Made by a program: the position numbers and the translations under genes. Below are positions 52,526 to 61,950 of a stretch of 64,000 nucleotides of DNA, one piece after another. Position 1 is the stretch's first letter; each line of letters starts with the position of its first letter. Under the pieces are notes generated by a model, which saw nothing but the letters and a program-made list of their open reading frames with translations, had not been told where the DNA came from and searched no databases. Source of the stretch: a bacterium (lineage in GTDB: Bacteria > Spirochaetota > Leptospiria > Leptospirales > Leptonemataceae); the NCBI GenBank assembly GCA_024742665.1, contig JANSYA010000002.1:248001-312000 (forward strand). The letters run 5' to 3'.

Positions 52526-52924
52526 TTATAAAACCCCGAGGGCCGTCAAGCCCATGATCATCTGGCAGGCGAAGGCCGTCAGAAACGATACCGTGCGCAG
52601 GCCGGGAATGCCCAGAGTATAGACCACGTAGTGGGTCAGGAAGGCGAAAAAGTACGTCATGGCGGCGCCGGCCGTGAGTCCCGTTCCAGTATTCGTGATG
52701 TGAACGACCAGAGTCAGCGCGGCGAAGACCACCAGATTTTCAACGGCGGTATAGTGCGCGCGTTTCGCCCTGGCGGCCCACTCCGCCTGCGCGCCGGTAG
52801 TGGTCGCTTCCGTTTTCATGGTTCCCACAATGCCCAGTTCGACCATGCGATTCAGGACGTAGGGCGCCCACAGCAGTCCGGTCATCAGTCCCGTCAGGGT
52901 CAGCCAGTATAGTTCTGCACTCAT
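52526..52924 (-). CDS. MAPEG-family membrane protein
   Basis: The start at 52924 gives 132 residues with four membrane helices. Helix 1 is ELYWLTLTGLMTGLLWAPYVLNR, and the segment EWAARAKRAHYTAVENLVVFAALTLVVH carries the family pattern RxxxxHxNxxE(N). The later part LTHYVVYTLGIPGLRTVSFLTAFACQMIMGL is also typical. MAPEG proteins of bacteria resemble glutathione transferases or leukotriene synthases but many are uncharacterised. It is the first gene of the operon with SDR and TetR; a longer open frame upstream is the promoter region. Confidence 0.85.
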   Translation of the reverse strand: MSAELYWLTLTGLMTGLLWAPYVLNRMVELGIVGTMKTEATTTGAQAEWAARAKRAHYTAVENLVVFAALTLVVHITNTGTGLTAGAAMTYFFAFLTHYVVYTLGIPGLRTVSFLTAFACQMIMGLTALGVL

Positions 52925-53259
52925 AAGATTCTCCCAGGATCCGCCGCTTGTTTGACGGATCGAATATAGTCTCGCCAGCCTACCGACCGTTAGGTAGTCT
53001 GGCAAATAGTTTTTCGCAGCGGAGCTATGATCTGCATCACCTGGCATATCCCGTTCACGACTCCGCGGCGAATCCTTCACGGGCCGATGCCCGCGCCGGG
53101 GACTTCCGGGTTGAATTCCAGCCGATCGGGTCCGCCTGCTATTCGGGCAATGTCCACCTGCGACGGCATCCAACACACACGATCGCCTAAAATCAGGCTC
53201 AGCTGGTCGCAACTTATGCTTGCCGCAGCGTACACACAGGCGATACAGATAATAATATT
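52925..53259. other. Divergent intergenic region
   Basis: A 335-bp gap between the MAPEG operon and the chemoreceptor gene. On the minus strand TATATT (52966-52961) may be the -10 of the MAPEG promoter, with the palindrome at 52980-52997 over the -35 region. On the plus strand the 20 bases before the chemoreceptor start are AT-rich (ATACAGATAATAATATT) without a ribosome site. No RNA gene is seen. Confidence 0.45.
52980..52997. promoter_or_regulatory. Candidate TetR operator CTACCGACCGTTAGGTAG
   Basis: Five-base perfect outer arms (CTACC / GGTAG) with partial symmetry inside, 56-73 bases upstream of the MAPEG start. Motifs of the TACCNACC...GGTA type are common for TetR-family repressors of small dehydrogenase operons. 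The regulator encoded by the third gene of the operon is the natural candidate ligand. Confidence 0.6.
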
Positions 53260-55089
53260 ATGTTATCACCCCGTGCCCTGATCACTCGCCTGAGCCTGCG
53301 CTCCGAGTATGCGAACTACGCGTTGGTTGTCGCCCCCTCGGTCTACTTCATACTGGTTGCCGGAGGCTATAACTTCGAACGCGGCGTATCTTTCCTGATC
53401 GGCGCCGCGACCGGCGTCACCGTAACCTTGTTCATCAGTATCGGCGTACGATTGATCTGGCTGCGGCCGCTATTGATCAAGCTGCATGACACTCCGTCTG
53501 GCGCGGTTTTCGACCAGACCCGCAGTCTGCAGCTGGCCGCCCCGATGGTACGGATCAAAGGGGCGCTGCTCCGGTATTCAGTCATCGAGGGCATTCTCGT
53601 AATGTTGCGCTGGTGCGTCGGTATTCTTTCGGCGTATCTTGTTCAGAGCGCCCTGGCCGGGATCAACGAACGTGAAACCATGACCCTGTTGATCACGCTG
53701 GCCTACGCGGCTCCGGCGAGCGGCGTGGTCGTTTATTTTACGACGGAAAATGCGTTGATCCCCGTACTTGAGGACCCGCGTCTGGCCGCCTTCGATTTGC
53801 CGCGCAATCGCTATCGTCTGATTGGCATGTTCCCCCGGGTTTTTATTACGGTGATCGTGGCCGCGGCGGTGCCGGTGGTCATGCTGGGTTGGTTGTTGCA
53901 ACTGGCAATTTCCGGGCAGGAACTAAATCAATATCTGGTGTTTCATCTGGCGGCGATCTTTTCGATTCTCGTCTATAGCTTCGCGTACAGCGCGCGAGCC
54001 GCGACGGCGAGTCTACGTAAAGGATTGCAGCACACGTACAGCGCCGTTCAGAATATGGCCGACGGCGATTTGACGACGATTGTGCCGATGATCGGCGCGG
54101 ACGAGCTCGGCGAAATGTCCGGGAGTATGAACCAGATCATTCGTCGCCTGAGCGAAACCATGCAGGGCATTCATGAAAACGCCGAACGCCTGGCGAAATT
54201 CGCCGAAGAGATGAAATCCAATAGCGGCCGCCTTCGCAGCGACACCCAGGAACAATCCGCGTCGATCGAAGAAATTTCCGCCGCCCTGGAGCAAATGGGA
54301 GCCTCCGCGGAAAGAATCGAGGCGCACGCCGGCTCCCAGGCGAGCAAGTCCGAGTCCGCGCACCAGGCAATGGAACGTTTAAACGAACTGGGAACGCAAA
54401 TCTTTCAGGAAACGGAAACGTCCGCCCGCACAGCCGATGAAACCCAGAGCGCGGCGACGAACGGCAACAAGATCTTAAAAGATACCGCCACGCAAATGCA
54501 AAAGATCGTAGAAAGTTCGGCCGAAATCCAGGACGCGGTCGCTGTCATCAACGACATAGCCGAACAGGTTTCGATGCTCGCCTTAAACGCGGCGATCGAA
54601 TCGGCGCGCGCCGGAGAATTCGGACGCGGTTTCGCGGTGGTCGCCGACGAAATCTCAAAGCTGGCCGAAAAAACCCAGCAGAATTCGCGTCGCATTGTCG
54701 CGCTGGTCGACGAATCATCCAAACAGGTCGACGGCGGCCGCCAGTACATTGAAAATACGCTTGAAGCTTTCACCGCCATCAATTCCAACGTCGAGGCGAC
54801 TCTGGAAAAAATTCAGAGTACGGGGCGCAATACATCGCAACAGGTCGGCCTGAGCGACGAGGTTCGCAATTTAATTTCGGCGTCCGCGGACCTGGCCCAG
54901 GACATTGCCAGCGCGGCCCGAGAACAATCCAGCAGCAACCGCGAATTCCTGGAATCGGTAAGCAAAATTTCGAGCAGCACGCAGTCGGTCGCCGAGATTA
55001 CGAACCGCTCCGCCACCATGGCCCACGAGCTTTCCGAAGACGCCAGTCGCCTGAATGACCGTGTGTCTTTCTTTCGTTTTCGCGGCTAA
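53260..55089 (+). CDS. Methyl-accepting chemotaxis protein with polytopic N-terminus
   Basis: The 609-residue receptor starts with about six membrane helices (residues 20-245), unlike the usual two-helix periplasmic-sensor type. A HAMP domain follows (about 250-300, [34 protein letters not shown]). The long antiparallel coiled coil has the kinase-control tip [38 protein letters not shown] near 427-467. No C-terminal CheR-binding pentapeptide is present. The signal is probably sensed in or at the membrane. No che genes are nearby. Confidence 0.93.
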   Translation: MLSPRALITRLSLRSEYANYALVVAPSVYFILVAGGYNFERGVSFLIGAATGVTVTLFISIGVRLIWLRPLLIKLHDTPSGAVFDQTRSLQLAAPMVRIKGALLRYSVIEGILVMLRWCVGILSAYLVQSALAGINERETMTLLITLAYAAPASGVVVYFTTENALIPVLEDPRLAAFDLPRNRYRLIGMFPRVFITVIVAAAVPVVMLGWLLQLAISGQELNQYLVFHLAAIFSILVYSFAYSARAATASLRKGLQHTYSAVQNMADGDLTTIVPMIGADELGEMSGSMNQIIRRLSETMQGIHENAERLAKFAEEMKSNSGRLRSDTQEQSASIEEISAALEQMGASAERIEAHAGSQASKSESAHQAMERLNELGTQIFQETETSARTADETQSAATNGNKILKDTATQMQKIVESSAEIQDAVAVINDIAEQVSMLALNAAIESARAGEFGRGFAVVADEISKLAEKTQQNSRRIVALVDESSKQVDGGRQYIENTLEAFTAINSNVEATLEKIQSTGRNTSQQVGLSDEVRNLISASADLAQDIASAAREQSSSNREFLESVSKISSSTQSVAEITNRSATMAHELSEDASRLNDRVSFFRFRG

Positions 55090-55136
55090 CACGGTCCAAT
55101 CAGACGGCGAGCCACCGCGCCACACCGGAAAATCAT

Positions 55137-55652
55137 ATGTATCAAAAAGACTATCTGCTGTTTATGATCGAACAGTTCGGCCGCCTGCTGCGACGCATCG
55201 TCAGCAAGATCGCCGGCGGCGACTTCGACGACGCCTCGTACGAAATCGAACAGATCTATCGCCAGTATCTTGGCATCAATTCGGATCTGATCCCTTCGTT
55301 TTCGTACGACTCGCTGATGATGCTCCAGAGCGCCGACCCCGATACCTATCACGATCGCTGCATTACTCTGGCGGACATGCTGCGACTCGAAGGCGAAATC
55401 TTCGCGAAGAACGGCGGTACGGACAGCGCCCGCGGCCGCTATCACAAAGCCCTGGGCGTCTATCTCACGATCTTTCTCGACGAAGAGGCTCCCGCATCGG
55501 CGGAGGGCTATCGCGAACACCACGCCCACATCGACACCATTCTCGAAGCTCTGGCGCAGCTCGACGCCGAGGCCGCCGAAAAGAATACCGGCGGCGCCGT
55601 CCCTGTACCCGATGAAATCCAGGCGAAGCTCGATCGCTTTCGCGCGCGTTAA
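55137..55652 (+). CDS. Small conserved protein, DUF6483-like
   Basis: A 171-residue, mostly helical, acidic soluble protein. The N-terminal pattern YQKDYLLFMIEQFGRLLRRIVSKI and the following FDDASYEIEQIYRQYLGINSDLIPSFSYDSLMMLQ resemble the DUF6483 family found in diverse bacteria. ITLADMLRLEGEIFAKNGGTDSARGRYHKALGVYL is TPR-like. Its role is unknown. It follows the chemoreceptor gene by 47 bases and may share its transcript, so a link to signalling is possible. Confidence 0.75.
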   Translation: MYQKDYLLFMIEQFGRLLRRIVSKIAGGDFDDASYEIEQIYRQYLGINSDLIPSFSYDSLMMLQSADPDTYHDRCITLADMLRLEGEIFAKNGGTDSARGRYHKALGVYLTIFLDEEAPASAEGYREHHAHIDTILEALAQLDAEAAEKNTGGAVPVPDEIQAKLDRFRAR

Positions 55653-55694
55653 AAAAGGGACGCCGTCGCCGCGCGCAACCCGATGATATAAGGT

Positions 55695-56405
55695 ATGAGC
55701 AAGAGCGCCTTTACTTTCTCTTTTCGGAGATTCACACGACGCGGAATCGCGCGCGTCTTGCCGGCGCTGGCGGCGCTGCTCTTCGCCGCGACAGCCTGCC
55801 AGTACCTTCCCGACAACGACGAAGACGATGAAGACACCCTGCTCTCGACGATCCTCGCGGTCGTCACATCAAGTGGGCCGATCTATATGTTCAGCGACGG
55901 CAATGCCGACACAGGCCACAGCGGCGGCCTGGGCAATCGCACCGGCGTCGACGCCATCTGCGCGGCGCGCAAGTCCGCGGCCTTCGCGACGCTGCCCTGC
56001 ACGAATATTCGCGCCTGGATTTCGGTTTCCGACGTCGATTCAATCCAGCTAATGCCGGTCAGCTACGGCGTGCCGACCAATTCCGTCGTACTGGGACCGA
56101 CCGCCACGCAGATCGGCAACAACTGGAACGATCTGCTCGACGGCTCGGTATCCGACACCGGCCAGCTAAAAACCGCCGGGCTCTTCGACGACGTCACTGC
56201 CGATCCGCCGTACTACTGGACCGGTTCGAACGCCGACAACGGAGCCGCCGCCCAGACCTGCGGATCCTGGACGCAAACCATCGGCAACGGCGACACAGTC
56301 GACTCCTCGAACAACGGCGGATTTTCCGGAACCGAGCCGCGCACCTGCAACAACACGACCGACGCCGGCGGGGGCGCGCTTTCCATCGTTTGCATTTGCT
56401 TTTGA
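55695..56405 (+). CDS. DUF1554-type lipoprotein
   Basis: A 236-residue lipoprotein: basic start, hydrophobic core and lipobox AATAC with Cys35, then an acidic spacer (DNDEDDEDT). The mature part shows a collagen-XV/endostatin-like DUF1554 pattern: IYMFSDGNADTGHSGGLGNRTGVDAICAARK (first block with DGN and GNRTGVDAIC), RAWISVSDVDSIQLMP, WNDLLDGSVSDT, YYWTGSN, CGSWT and a final CIC. In Leptospira such proteins form a large paralogous family of surface lipoproteins of unknown function, so this gene supports the taxonomic assignment. Confidence 0.88.
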   Translation: MSKSAFTFSFRRFTRRGIARVLPALAALLFAATACQYLPDNDEDDEDTLLSTILAVVTSSGPIYMFSDGNADTGHSGGLGNRTGVDAICAARKSAAFATLPCTNIRAWISVSDVDSIQLMPVSYGVPTNSVVLGPTATQIGNNWNDLLDGSVSDTGQLKTAGLFDDVTADPPYYWTGSNADNGAAAQTCGSWTQTIGNGDTVDSSNNGGFSGTEPRTCNNTTDAGGGALSIVCICF

Positions 56406-56546
56406 TCCGAAAGGCGGACCGGCGAATCGCGGCAGCGCCCTCGAATAGAGATCGCCAATGCAAGGCTCCGGCTCGGAACTCATCCACGGCGCAGCCGAAA
56501 AAGCGAGATGACAATCAAGCCCGGCCCGCCAGCATGATTCGCTGCT

Positions 56547-57599
56547 ATGGATTCTCCGGCGTCGCCGAAAAAATTACTCCTGATCACGGACCGGGCTGTA
56601 GACTCCAGCGGCGCTGCCGACGGAAACTCCGCCGCTGAAATTCCGGAGCTGATAGCCTGCCTGCGAGCCATGCAAGATATTACCGTGCTGCCGGTCGAAT
56701 ATGCCACGACCACCGGTGAACCCCTGGTATTCTATTCCAACCATACCGAACGCGATCTGGACCCGCGCGAAATCGGTATGATTCTGATCGACTTATTGGA
56801 AGACCAGGCCGCCGAAGAGGCCCTGCGCCTGCTGGGTCGAATTCTACAAAGCGACGCCTTCGCGAATACTCCGGTGCTGGTCATCGGTGAAGCGTCAAAT
56901 ATGGAAACGGTGGACGACGTATTTGAAGCGGGCGCCGCCGATTTCGTCAGCCGCGGCCCCGCCCTCACTCTGGAATTGCCGCCGCGCATTCGCGTCGCGC
57001 TGCGTCGCAGCGCCGAGTGGTATCGCCTGAAACGCAAGACCGGCGAACTCCAGCGCATGACCGAAGATCTGAAGACCGCGAATATTATCTTTCGCAGCAT
57101 TTCGATTCACGACGAACTGACCGGCGTCGCCAATCGCCGCTTCTTCGATCGCTATCTCGATACGGTCTGGCGGCAGTCCATGCGAGCGGCCCAGTCGGTT
57201 TCGTTGATCATGATCGACATCGATTATTTTAAGATCTATAACGATACCTACGGCCACCAGGCCGGCGACGAGTGTCTGCGCGAAGTAGCCCAGGCGATGG
57301 AAAAAGCCCTCAGCGAACACGGCTGCATTCTGGCGCGCTACGGCGGCGAAGAATTCGGCGCGATTTTGCCGGCTCTCGATTCGGAGCAGGCCCGGCAGTG
57401 CGCGACGCGTCTGCAGCAGGTCGTATACGATTTGAATGTGCAGCACGAAGGCAGCCCGGAGTACAAACGTGTGACCATCAGTCAGGGCATTGCCACGGCA
57501 ATTCCCGGTCTGCTCATGCGGCCTTCCAAACTGATCGCCAAAGCGGACCGGGCGCTTTATCAGGCGAAGGCCGCCGGACGCAATCAGGCCGTTGCCTGA
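56547..57599 (+). CDS. Diguanylate cyclase with N-terminal receiver-like domain
   Basis: A 350-residue protein. Residues 7-150 look like a response-regulator fold with a candidate Asp in GMILIDLLEDQ and an insertion after the first strand. Residues 185-348 are a GGDEF domain with DELTGVANRRFFDRYL, MIDIDYFKIYND (metal), and GGEEF near 267-271 in ARYGGEEFGAIL. The usual inhibitory site (RxxD four residues before GGEEF) is absent, so feedback by c-di-GMP is unlikely. It should make c-di-GMP from two GTP. No EAL or HD-GYP partner is nearby. Confidence 0.92.
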   Translation: MDSPASPKKLLLITDRAVDSSGAADGNSAAEIPELIACLRAMQDITVLPVEYATTTGEPLVFYSNHTERDLDPREIGMILIDLLEDQAAEEALRLLGRILQSDAFANTPVLVIGEASNMETVDDVFEAGAADFVSRGPALTLELPPRIRVALRRSAEWYRLKRKTGELQRMTEDLKTANIIFRSISIHDELTGVANRRFFDRYLDTVWRQSMRAAQSVSLIMIDIDYFKIYNDTYGHQAGDECLREVAQAMEKALSEHGCILARYGGEEFGAILPALDSEQARQCATRLQQVVYDLNVQHEGSPEYKRVTISQGIATAIPGLLMRPSKLIAKADRALYQAKAAGRNQAVA

Positions 57600-57719
57600 G
57601 AGCTCCGTGCATCCCAATCCAGGCTTCAGCATCTGCGAGGCCGGCACGGCGAAGACGTCTCATGATCATGCCGTCGCCCGCGCGTCACGAAAGCGAAGCG
57701 CAGCGCACCTGGAGAAATA

Positions 57720-58496
57720 TTAAAAGCGCACGGTTTCGATTTCCGCCAGCACGCCCAGGCGATCCAGTGGACGATCAATCAGACGGTAGATTCGATCGGA
57801 GAGTTCTACGGCGTCGAGCTGCGCGATTTCTTCCGGCGCCATAACGGGATGGACCACAATGCGAATCGTTCCGCGATAGATGCGCTGGATCCAGACGCCC
57901 TTCTGACCGGCGGGCATGATGCTGCCGGCGCCGGAGACCGTTAAAGACTGAACGGGAACGGCGGAATCCCGGGCCAGCACGAAGGCTCCGCGCTTAAATG
58001 GCATCAGACTGCCGTCCGCGCGACTGCGAGTGCCCTCGGGAAAGATCATCACACGCTGGCCCGCCTTGATGGCACGAACGGCGGCGCCCATCGCACGGCC
58101 GGAGCTCGCGCGCTTGCTGCGATCCACGGGGATCGTGCCGAGTCCTTTCAGAACCTGGCCGAAAATCGGAATGCGAAACAGGGATGACTTGGCCATGTAC
58201 GAAAGCGGGCCGGGCAGAGCGTAACAGAAAGCGACGACGTCCAAAAAGCTCTGGTGATTCGCGAGCTGAATCGCGCCGGCGATCTGTTTCGAATCCGGCG
58301 CCGGCAGCAATCGTTCAGAATTTTCGACGACCACCTGGATGCCAGAGACCGCGAGTAGAGTGGTCGCCCAGACGCGGGCCAGACGAAAGACGAAACGCCG
58401 CCGGCCGAGCATCGCCCAGGGCAGGAGCGCGATACAGAAGGCCGCCGTAATCGAAACGACCAGCACCCACAGGATCAAAGAACGCAGCGCCGACAT
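57720..58496 (-). CDS. plsC: 1-acyl-sn-glycerol-3-phosphate acyltransferase
   Basis: A 258-residue PlsC-family enzyme with a hydrophobic N-terminal helix (about 7-30). It has the catalytic NHQSFLD (NHx4D, His81 and Asp86), the GTIPVDRS segment and FPEGTRSRADGSLMPFKRG (152-170), which binds the glycerol phosphate. It would add the second acyl chain during phospholipid synthesis. Other members acylate different lipids, so the name is by family. The CBS-protein gene lies five bases upstream. Confidence 0.9.
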   Translation of the reverse strand: MSALRSLILWVLVVSITAAFCIALLPWAMLGRRRFVFRLARVWATTLLAVSGIQVVVENSERLLPAPDSKQIAGAIQLANHQSFLDVVAFCYALPGPLSYMAKSSLFRIPIFGQVLKGLGTIPVDRSKRASSGRAMGAAVRAIKAGQRVMIFPEGTRSRADGSLMPFKRGAFVLARDSAVPVQSLTVSGAGSIMPAGQKGVWIQRIYRGTIRIVVHPVMAPEEIAQLDAVELSDRIYRLIDRPLDRLGVLAEIETVRF

Positions 58497-58501
58497 GATG
58501 C

Positions 58502-58921
58502 TCAGAGACGGTCGTAGCGCTCGCGACCGGCCATATGTTTTAACAAATCGGTGCTGGTGAGAATGCCGACGAGGCGCTGGCCGTCCACGATGACGATCGC
58601 GTGGATCTGGTTATCGATCATGGCCTGGGCCGCCGCGCCGATGTGAACGTTTTCGCTGTACGTGAAGGCGGGCGTCGTCATGATATCGCGAATGAGAATC
58701 GGCTCGCGTTCGCCGGCCTGCATGATCTTGACGATGTTTACGTAGTTCTCGAAGTCTTTACGCGATACAAGACCGACGACTTCATCCTTCTGGTCGACGA
58801 CCGGCGCGTGATTGATGCCGTTGTTCTCGAAAACCTTGAGCTTGTCCAGGACGCGATCATCGGGAGCGAGGGTCAGCACGCTGTTGGTCATAATATCCCG
58901 GACATAGACTTCATCCATCAT
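58502..58921 (-). CDS. Paired CBS-domain protein
   Basis: A 139-residue protein made of two CBS repeats: YVRDIMTNSVLTLAPDDRVLDKLKVFENNGINHAPVVDQKDEVVGLVSRKDF and LIRDIMTTPAFTYSENVHIGAAAQAMIDNQIHAIVIVDGQRLVGILTSTDLLKHM. Stand-alone CBS pairs bind adenine nucleotides and act as energy sensors. GGG-rich sequence before the ATG serves as ribosome site. The plsC gene begins five bases downstream, so they form an operon. Confidence 0.92.
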   Translation of the reverse strand: MMDEVYVRDIMTNSVLTLAPDDRVLDKLKVFENNGINHAPVVDQKDEVVGLVSRKDFENYVNIVKIMQAGEREPILIRDIMTTPAFTYSENVHIGAAAQAMIDNQIHAIVIVDGQRLVGILTSTDLLKHMAGRERYDRL

Positions 58922-58974
58922 CCCCCGGACTCTGCGTTCCCACGAAAAAAAATCAAGCAGATATTCGCGTCTCA

Positions 58975-58991
58975 GTGGCTTGCAAAGCCAC
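58975..58991. repeat. Inverted repeat GTGGCTT-GCA-AAGCCAC
   Basis: Perfect seven-base arms in the 112-bp gap between the sigma-54 activator gene and the CBS gene. On the minus strand, the direction of both genes, a TTTTTTTT tract follows only about 20 bases later, so it is not a classical terminator. It could be an operator for the CBS gene or an mRNA hairpin. Confidence 0.4.
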
Positions 58992-59033
58992 GTGGTGCGG
59001 CTTCCAAAACGTATAAATCACATTGGGGCTGCA

Positions 59034-61556
59034 CTAATCCGCGGCCGACGGCTCGACGATGCCCAGTTCTTTGATCTGATAGATCAGCTTGCCCCGGGAA
59101 ATCCCGAGACGACGGGCCGCATGGGTGCGATTGCCCTTGCAGACTTTCAGCGTATGGGCGATCAGCTCCCGGGCGTAGTCCTGCATCAGCTTTTCGAAGC
59201 CGACCGCCGCGTCCGGTTCCGGAAAGAGCGCGGCCCGGCTCGTGCCCTGCTTGAATCCGCCGTTTGCGGCCGTCGCGACTCCCGCCGCCTTCCCGCCTCG
59301 ATTCTTTTGGAGCGCCGCGCCGCTCTTTCGACCCGGGCCGCTTTGAATTTCTCGCGGCAGATCCCCCACGTCGATCGGCGGACCGTGGCCGGACTCGTCG
59401 TATTCTTCCGGCCCCTCCGCCAGCAGGCGAATCAAAAGATTTTCCAGCTCGCGAATATTCCCCGGCCAGTCATGCGCGACCAGACGCTCCATGGCGGCGG
59501 GCGTCACGTCGCGGGGAGCGAAGGCGTGCTCTCTCGCGTACTGTTCCAGCATGTGCTGGATTAACGCGGGCGTATCCGACTGTCGTTCGCGCAGAGGCGG
59601 AATAAAAAGCCGGTGCACGTTAATGCGATAATACAAATCCTCACGAAACTCGCCGTCTTTACTCATGGCGGCCAGATCGCGATGCGTGGCGAAGACCAGC
59701 CGGCAATCCGCGTTCAGCAATCGCTTGCCGCCGACCGCCTGAAATTTTTTCTCCTGGATCAAACGCAAAATCTTCGGCTGCATATCGAGCGGCATTTCGC
59801 CGATCTCGTCGAAAAACAAAACCCCGCCGGCCGCCTGTTCGACCAGCCCGGGATGATCCGAAGTCGCGCCCGTAAACGCGCCCTTGCGATAACCGAAGAT
59901 TTCGCTTTCCCAGAGAGTCGCCGGAATGGCCGCGCAGTTCACGGCCACAAATGGCGCGCCCGCTCCCGGCCCGTCGTGATGCAACAGCCGCGCGATCAAC
60001 TCTTTACCGGCGCCGGTCTCCCCCTGAATCAAAACCGGCAGCACCGAGCTGGCAATGCGTCGCGTGCGATCGACGAGACGATGCATGCCCTCGCCCGCAA
60101 ATACCAGACTGCGATCTCCGAGTTTGACCCGGGTTAAGGGCTGCGGCGCGACCGGATCATCCGCCGGCAGGATCGACGACTGCTCCGCCGCCTGCATCGC
60201 TTTATTCGCGCGATCTTCGATTACGGCGTTGTTGCGCAAAGCCATGGCGAAGGCCAGACGCGCGCTTTCCAGCAGCTTACGTTCGCCGTTGAAATAAGGC
60301 AAACCGTCGGCCTTCGGTCCGAGAAAGAGCGCGCCCCAGACTTCGCCGCGAAAGATCAGCGGCAAGAAAAGAGTATAACCTTCTTCGCGGAATCCGCGCA
60401 GGCTCTCGCGAATTTTCGCGGCCACGCGGCGGTGGCGGCCGGCCGATCCGGCGAGGTCGCGAAAGGGTTCCGGGAAATCGTCTTCTAATAGAATGGCCTG
60501 GTCCAGTTCGCGAACGAATTCTTCCGAGAGCCGCAGACGCAAAAACGGCGCGCGATCGAAACCCAGTCGCGCCGGAGGCGGACCGATGTGTCGTGCGCGA
60601 CGTTCCCGACCGAAACTCGCGGCGGCGCCGCCGCTGTGAGCCGCCGCGACGATAAAACCCTTTTCGAAATTGAAAACGCGATACACGTTCTGCAAAATGA
60701 TTTCGAGCAGCGAATCCTGGTTTTCGCGCGAGCTGTCCACGGCCTGGACCGCGTTCACAAATTCGTTCAGCACCTTTTCTTTTAAGTACACGTCGCGAAA
60801 GAAGATGTACTGAATCGTCGCTTTTAAGTACGTGTGATGCAATATGCCCATCGCCGTCGCCAGCAGGGCGATCACCAGAAATACAAAATAGACGAAGGAC
60901 ATTCCGGGCGCCCGGCCGAAGCTGTCGCTGTCCCCGCCCGCGACCAAAACGTCCGCCGCATAATAGTAGCCGACGAGGCCGCCGTAAATCAACAGGGCCG
61001 CGGCGAAACACAGCCCCAGGTAAAAGCAGATCCGCCGAAACAAACGCCAGACATGGACCAGGGGATTGATCGTAATCATGAAGGCGAAGACGGTCGGCGG
61101 AAGCGCGGCGACGAGCGGCCCGGGAAACTGCATCCCGCCGAACGCGGGATACCCACTCGCAAGCCAGGACCAGGACCAGAGCCAGCCGAGGCCAGGCGGC
61201 ACGGCCATCAGCAGCAACAGCGCGAAATCGCGCCGGGCTACGATTTGCCGCCGACTGACGGCCGGCATGCCCGCGTAAAACCAGAACGCCGCCAGCAGGA
61301 AGGGTCCGGCGCCGATCGTTGTCCAGAGCAGGTGGCGCCCCGGATCAGCATCGCCCGCATGGCCCGCATATAGCCAGTCGGCGCCGGGCACACTCAGGGC
61401 AAAATTGATCGCGAACCAGGCGGCGGCGGCTCCCGCCAGCAAGGCAAAACGCCGCAGCCGACCGGGGCGGGCCCGCCGAACCGCAATCGTCAAAAACACC
61501 GCCGCCAGCACGAAGCCAGCGCCGTATCCGAGTCCCGAAGAGAGTAATGCTTCCAT
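59034..61556 (-). CDS. Membrane-bound sigma-54-dependent activator
   Basis: An 840-residue enhancer-binding protein of unusual build. About eight membrane helices (residues 9-245) replace the usual receiver. A GAF-like domain follows (about 270-445), then the AAA+ core: Walker A GETGAGKE (512-519), the sigma-54 contact loop GAFTGA (559-564), Walker B VLFFDEIGE (579-587), and LREREx-type sensor segments. A Fis-type helix-turn-helix ends the protein (about 795-835). It binds DNA upstream of -24/-12 promoters and opens them with ATP. The gene is divergent from a hydroxylase-superfamily gene that has a perfect -24/-12 promoter, and two TGTC-N8-GACA sites lie between them. The membrane domain suggests it senses the membrane itself, by inference. 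Confidence 0.93.
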   Translation of the reverse strand: MEALLSSGLGYGAGFVLAAVFLTIAVRRARPGRLRRFALLAGAAAAWFAINFALSVPGADWLYAGHAGDADPGRHLLWTTIGAGPFLLAAFWFYAGMPAVSRRQIVARRDFALLLLMAVPPGLGWLWSWSWLASGYPAFGGMQFPGPLVAALPPTVFAFMITINPLVHVWRLFRRICFYLGLCFAAALLIYGGLVGYYYAADVLVAGGDSDSFGRAPGMSFVYFVFLVIALLATAMGILHHTYLKATIQYIFFRDVYLKEKVLNEFVNAVQAVDSSRENQDSLLEIILQNVYRVFNFEKGFIVAAAHSGGAAASFGRERRARHIGPPPARLGFDRAPFLRLRLSEEFVRELDQAILLEDDFPEPFRDLAGSAGRHRRVAAKIRESLRGFREEGYTLFLPLIFRGEVWGALFLGPKADGLPYFNGERKLLESARLAFAMALRNNAVIEDRANKAMQAAEQSSILPADDPVAPQPLTRVKLGDRSLVFAGEGMHRLVDRTRRIASSVLPVLIQGETGAGKELIARLLHHDGPGAGAPFVAVNCAAIPATLWESEIFGYRKGAFTGATSDHPGLVEQAAGGVLFFDEIGEMPLDMQPKILRLIQEKKFQAVGGKRLLNADCRLVFATHRDLAAMSKDGEFREDLYYRINVHRLFIPPLRERQSDTPALIQHMLEQYAREHAFAPRDVTPAAMERLVAHDWPGNIRELENLLIRLLAEGPEEYDESGHGPPIDVGDLPREIQSGPGRKSGAALQKNRGGKAAGVATAANGGFKQGTSRAALFPEPDAAVGFEKLMQDYARELIAHTLKVCKGNRTHAARRLGISRGKLIYQIKELGIVEPSAAD

Positions 61557-61633
61557 CTATAATATCGCTATTTATCAAATCCAGGCCGAAGCCCGGAGAC
61601 TCTGTCCGTTCCGGCCCGGCCGATCAACGAAAA

Positions 61634-61685
61634 TTCCGCTGTCTGAAATCCGACAGCCGGAAAAGCGTCTGTCCAATATTCGACA
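61634..61685. promoter_or_regulatory. Candidate enhancer pair TGTC-N8-GACA
   Basis: Two copies of TGTC-N8-GACA lie at 61640-61655 and 61670-61685, exactly 30 bp apart (about three helical turns). The first is part of a larger palindrome (TTCCG-CTGTC left, GACAG-CCGGAA right, one-base bulge, 61634-61662). TGT-type half sites spaced like this are typical for enhancer-binding proteins, and the sites lie about 250-300 bp upstream of the -24/-12 promoter. The activator gene starts only 84 bp away on the other side, so it may also control itself. Confidence 0.6.
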
Positions 61686-61934
61686 CCTGAGACGGCCCGA
61701 CTCATGATCGACCGGCCTGCGTCTTCTCCCCGGAATAGAATCTTGCATTCATGCCCCTCCTGGCGGCCCATTCAGCCGCCCTGACTCCACAAACGCCCCC
61801 CGCGAACGCCTCTGGCTCGCGAATCGGGCTTTAATCGCCTGTATTTCGTGAGAATGATCTGCAATATTGGAACCCGCTCGGATGGTTTTGCTCACATTTC
61901 GCTTTTTCTCGAAAAATGGATCTGCATGTCTGAC

Positions 61935-61950
61935 TGGCACCGGACTTGCA
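61935..61950 (+). promoter_or_regulatory. Sigma-54 (-24/-12) promoter of hydroxylase gene
   Basis: TGGCACCGGACTTGCA matches TGGCACG-N4-TTGCA at all but one position. The essential GG (61936-61937) and GC (61948-61949) are 10 bases apart. Transcription would begin near 61961, leaving a leader of about 54 bases that contains the AGGGGAG ribosome site. Confidence 0.87.

Noticed and set aside
58975..58991. Inverted repeat considered as terminator of the sigma-54 activator gene
   Set aside because: The T-tract is about 20 bases away from the stem.
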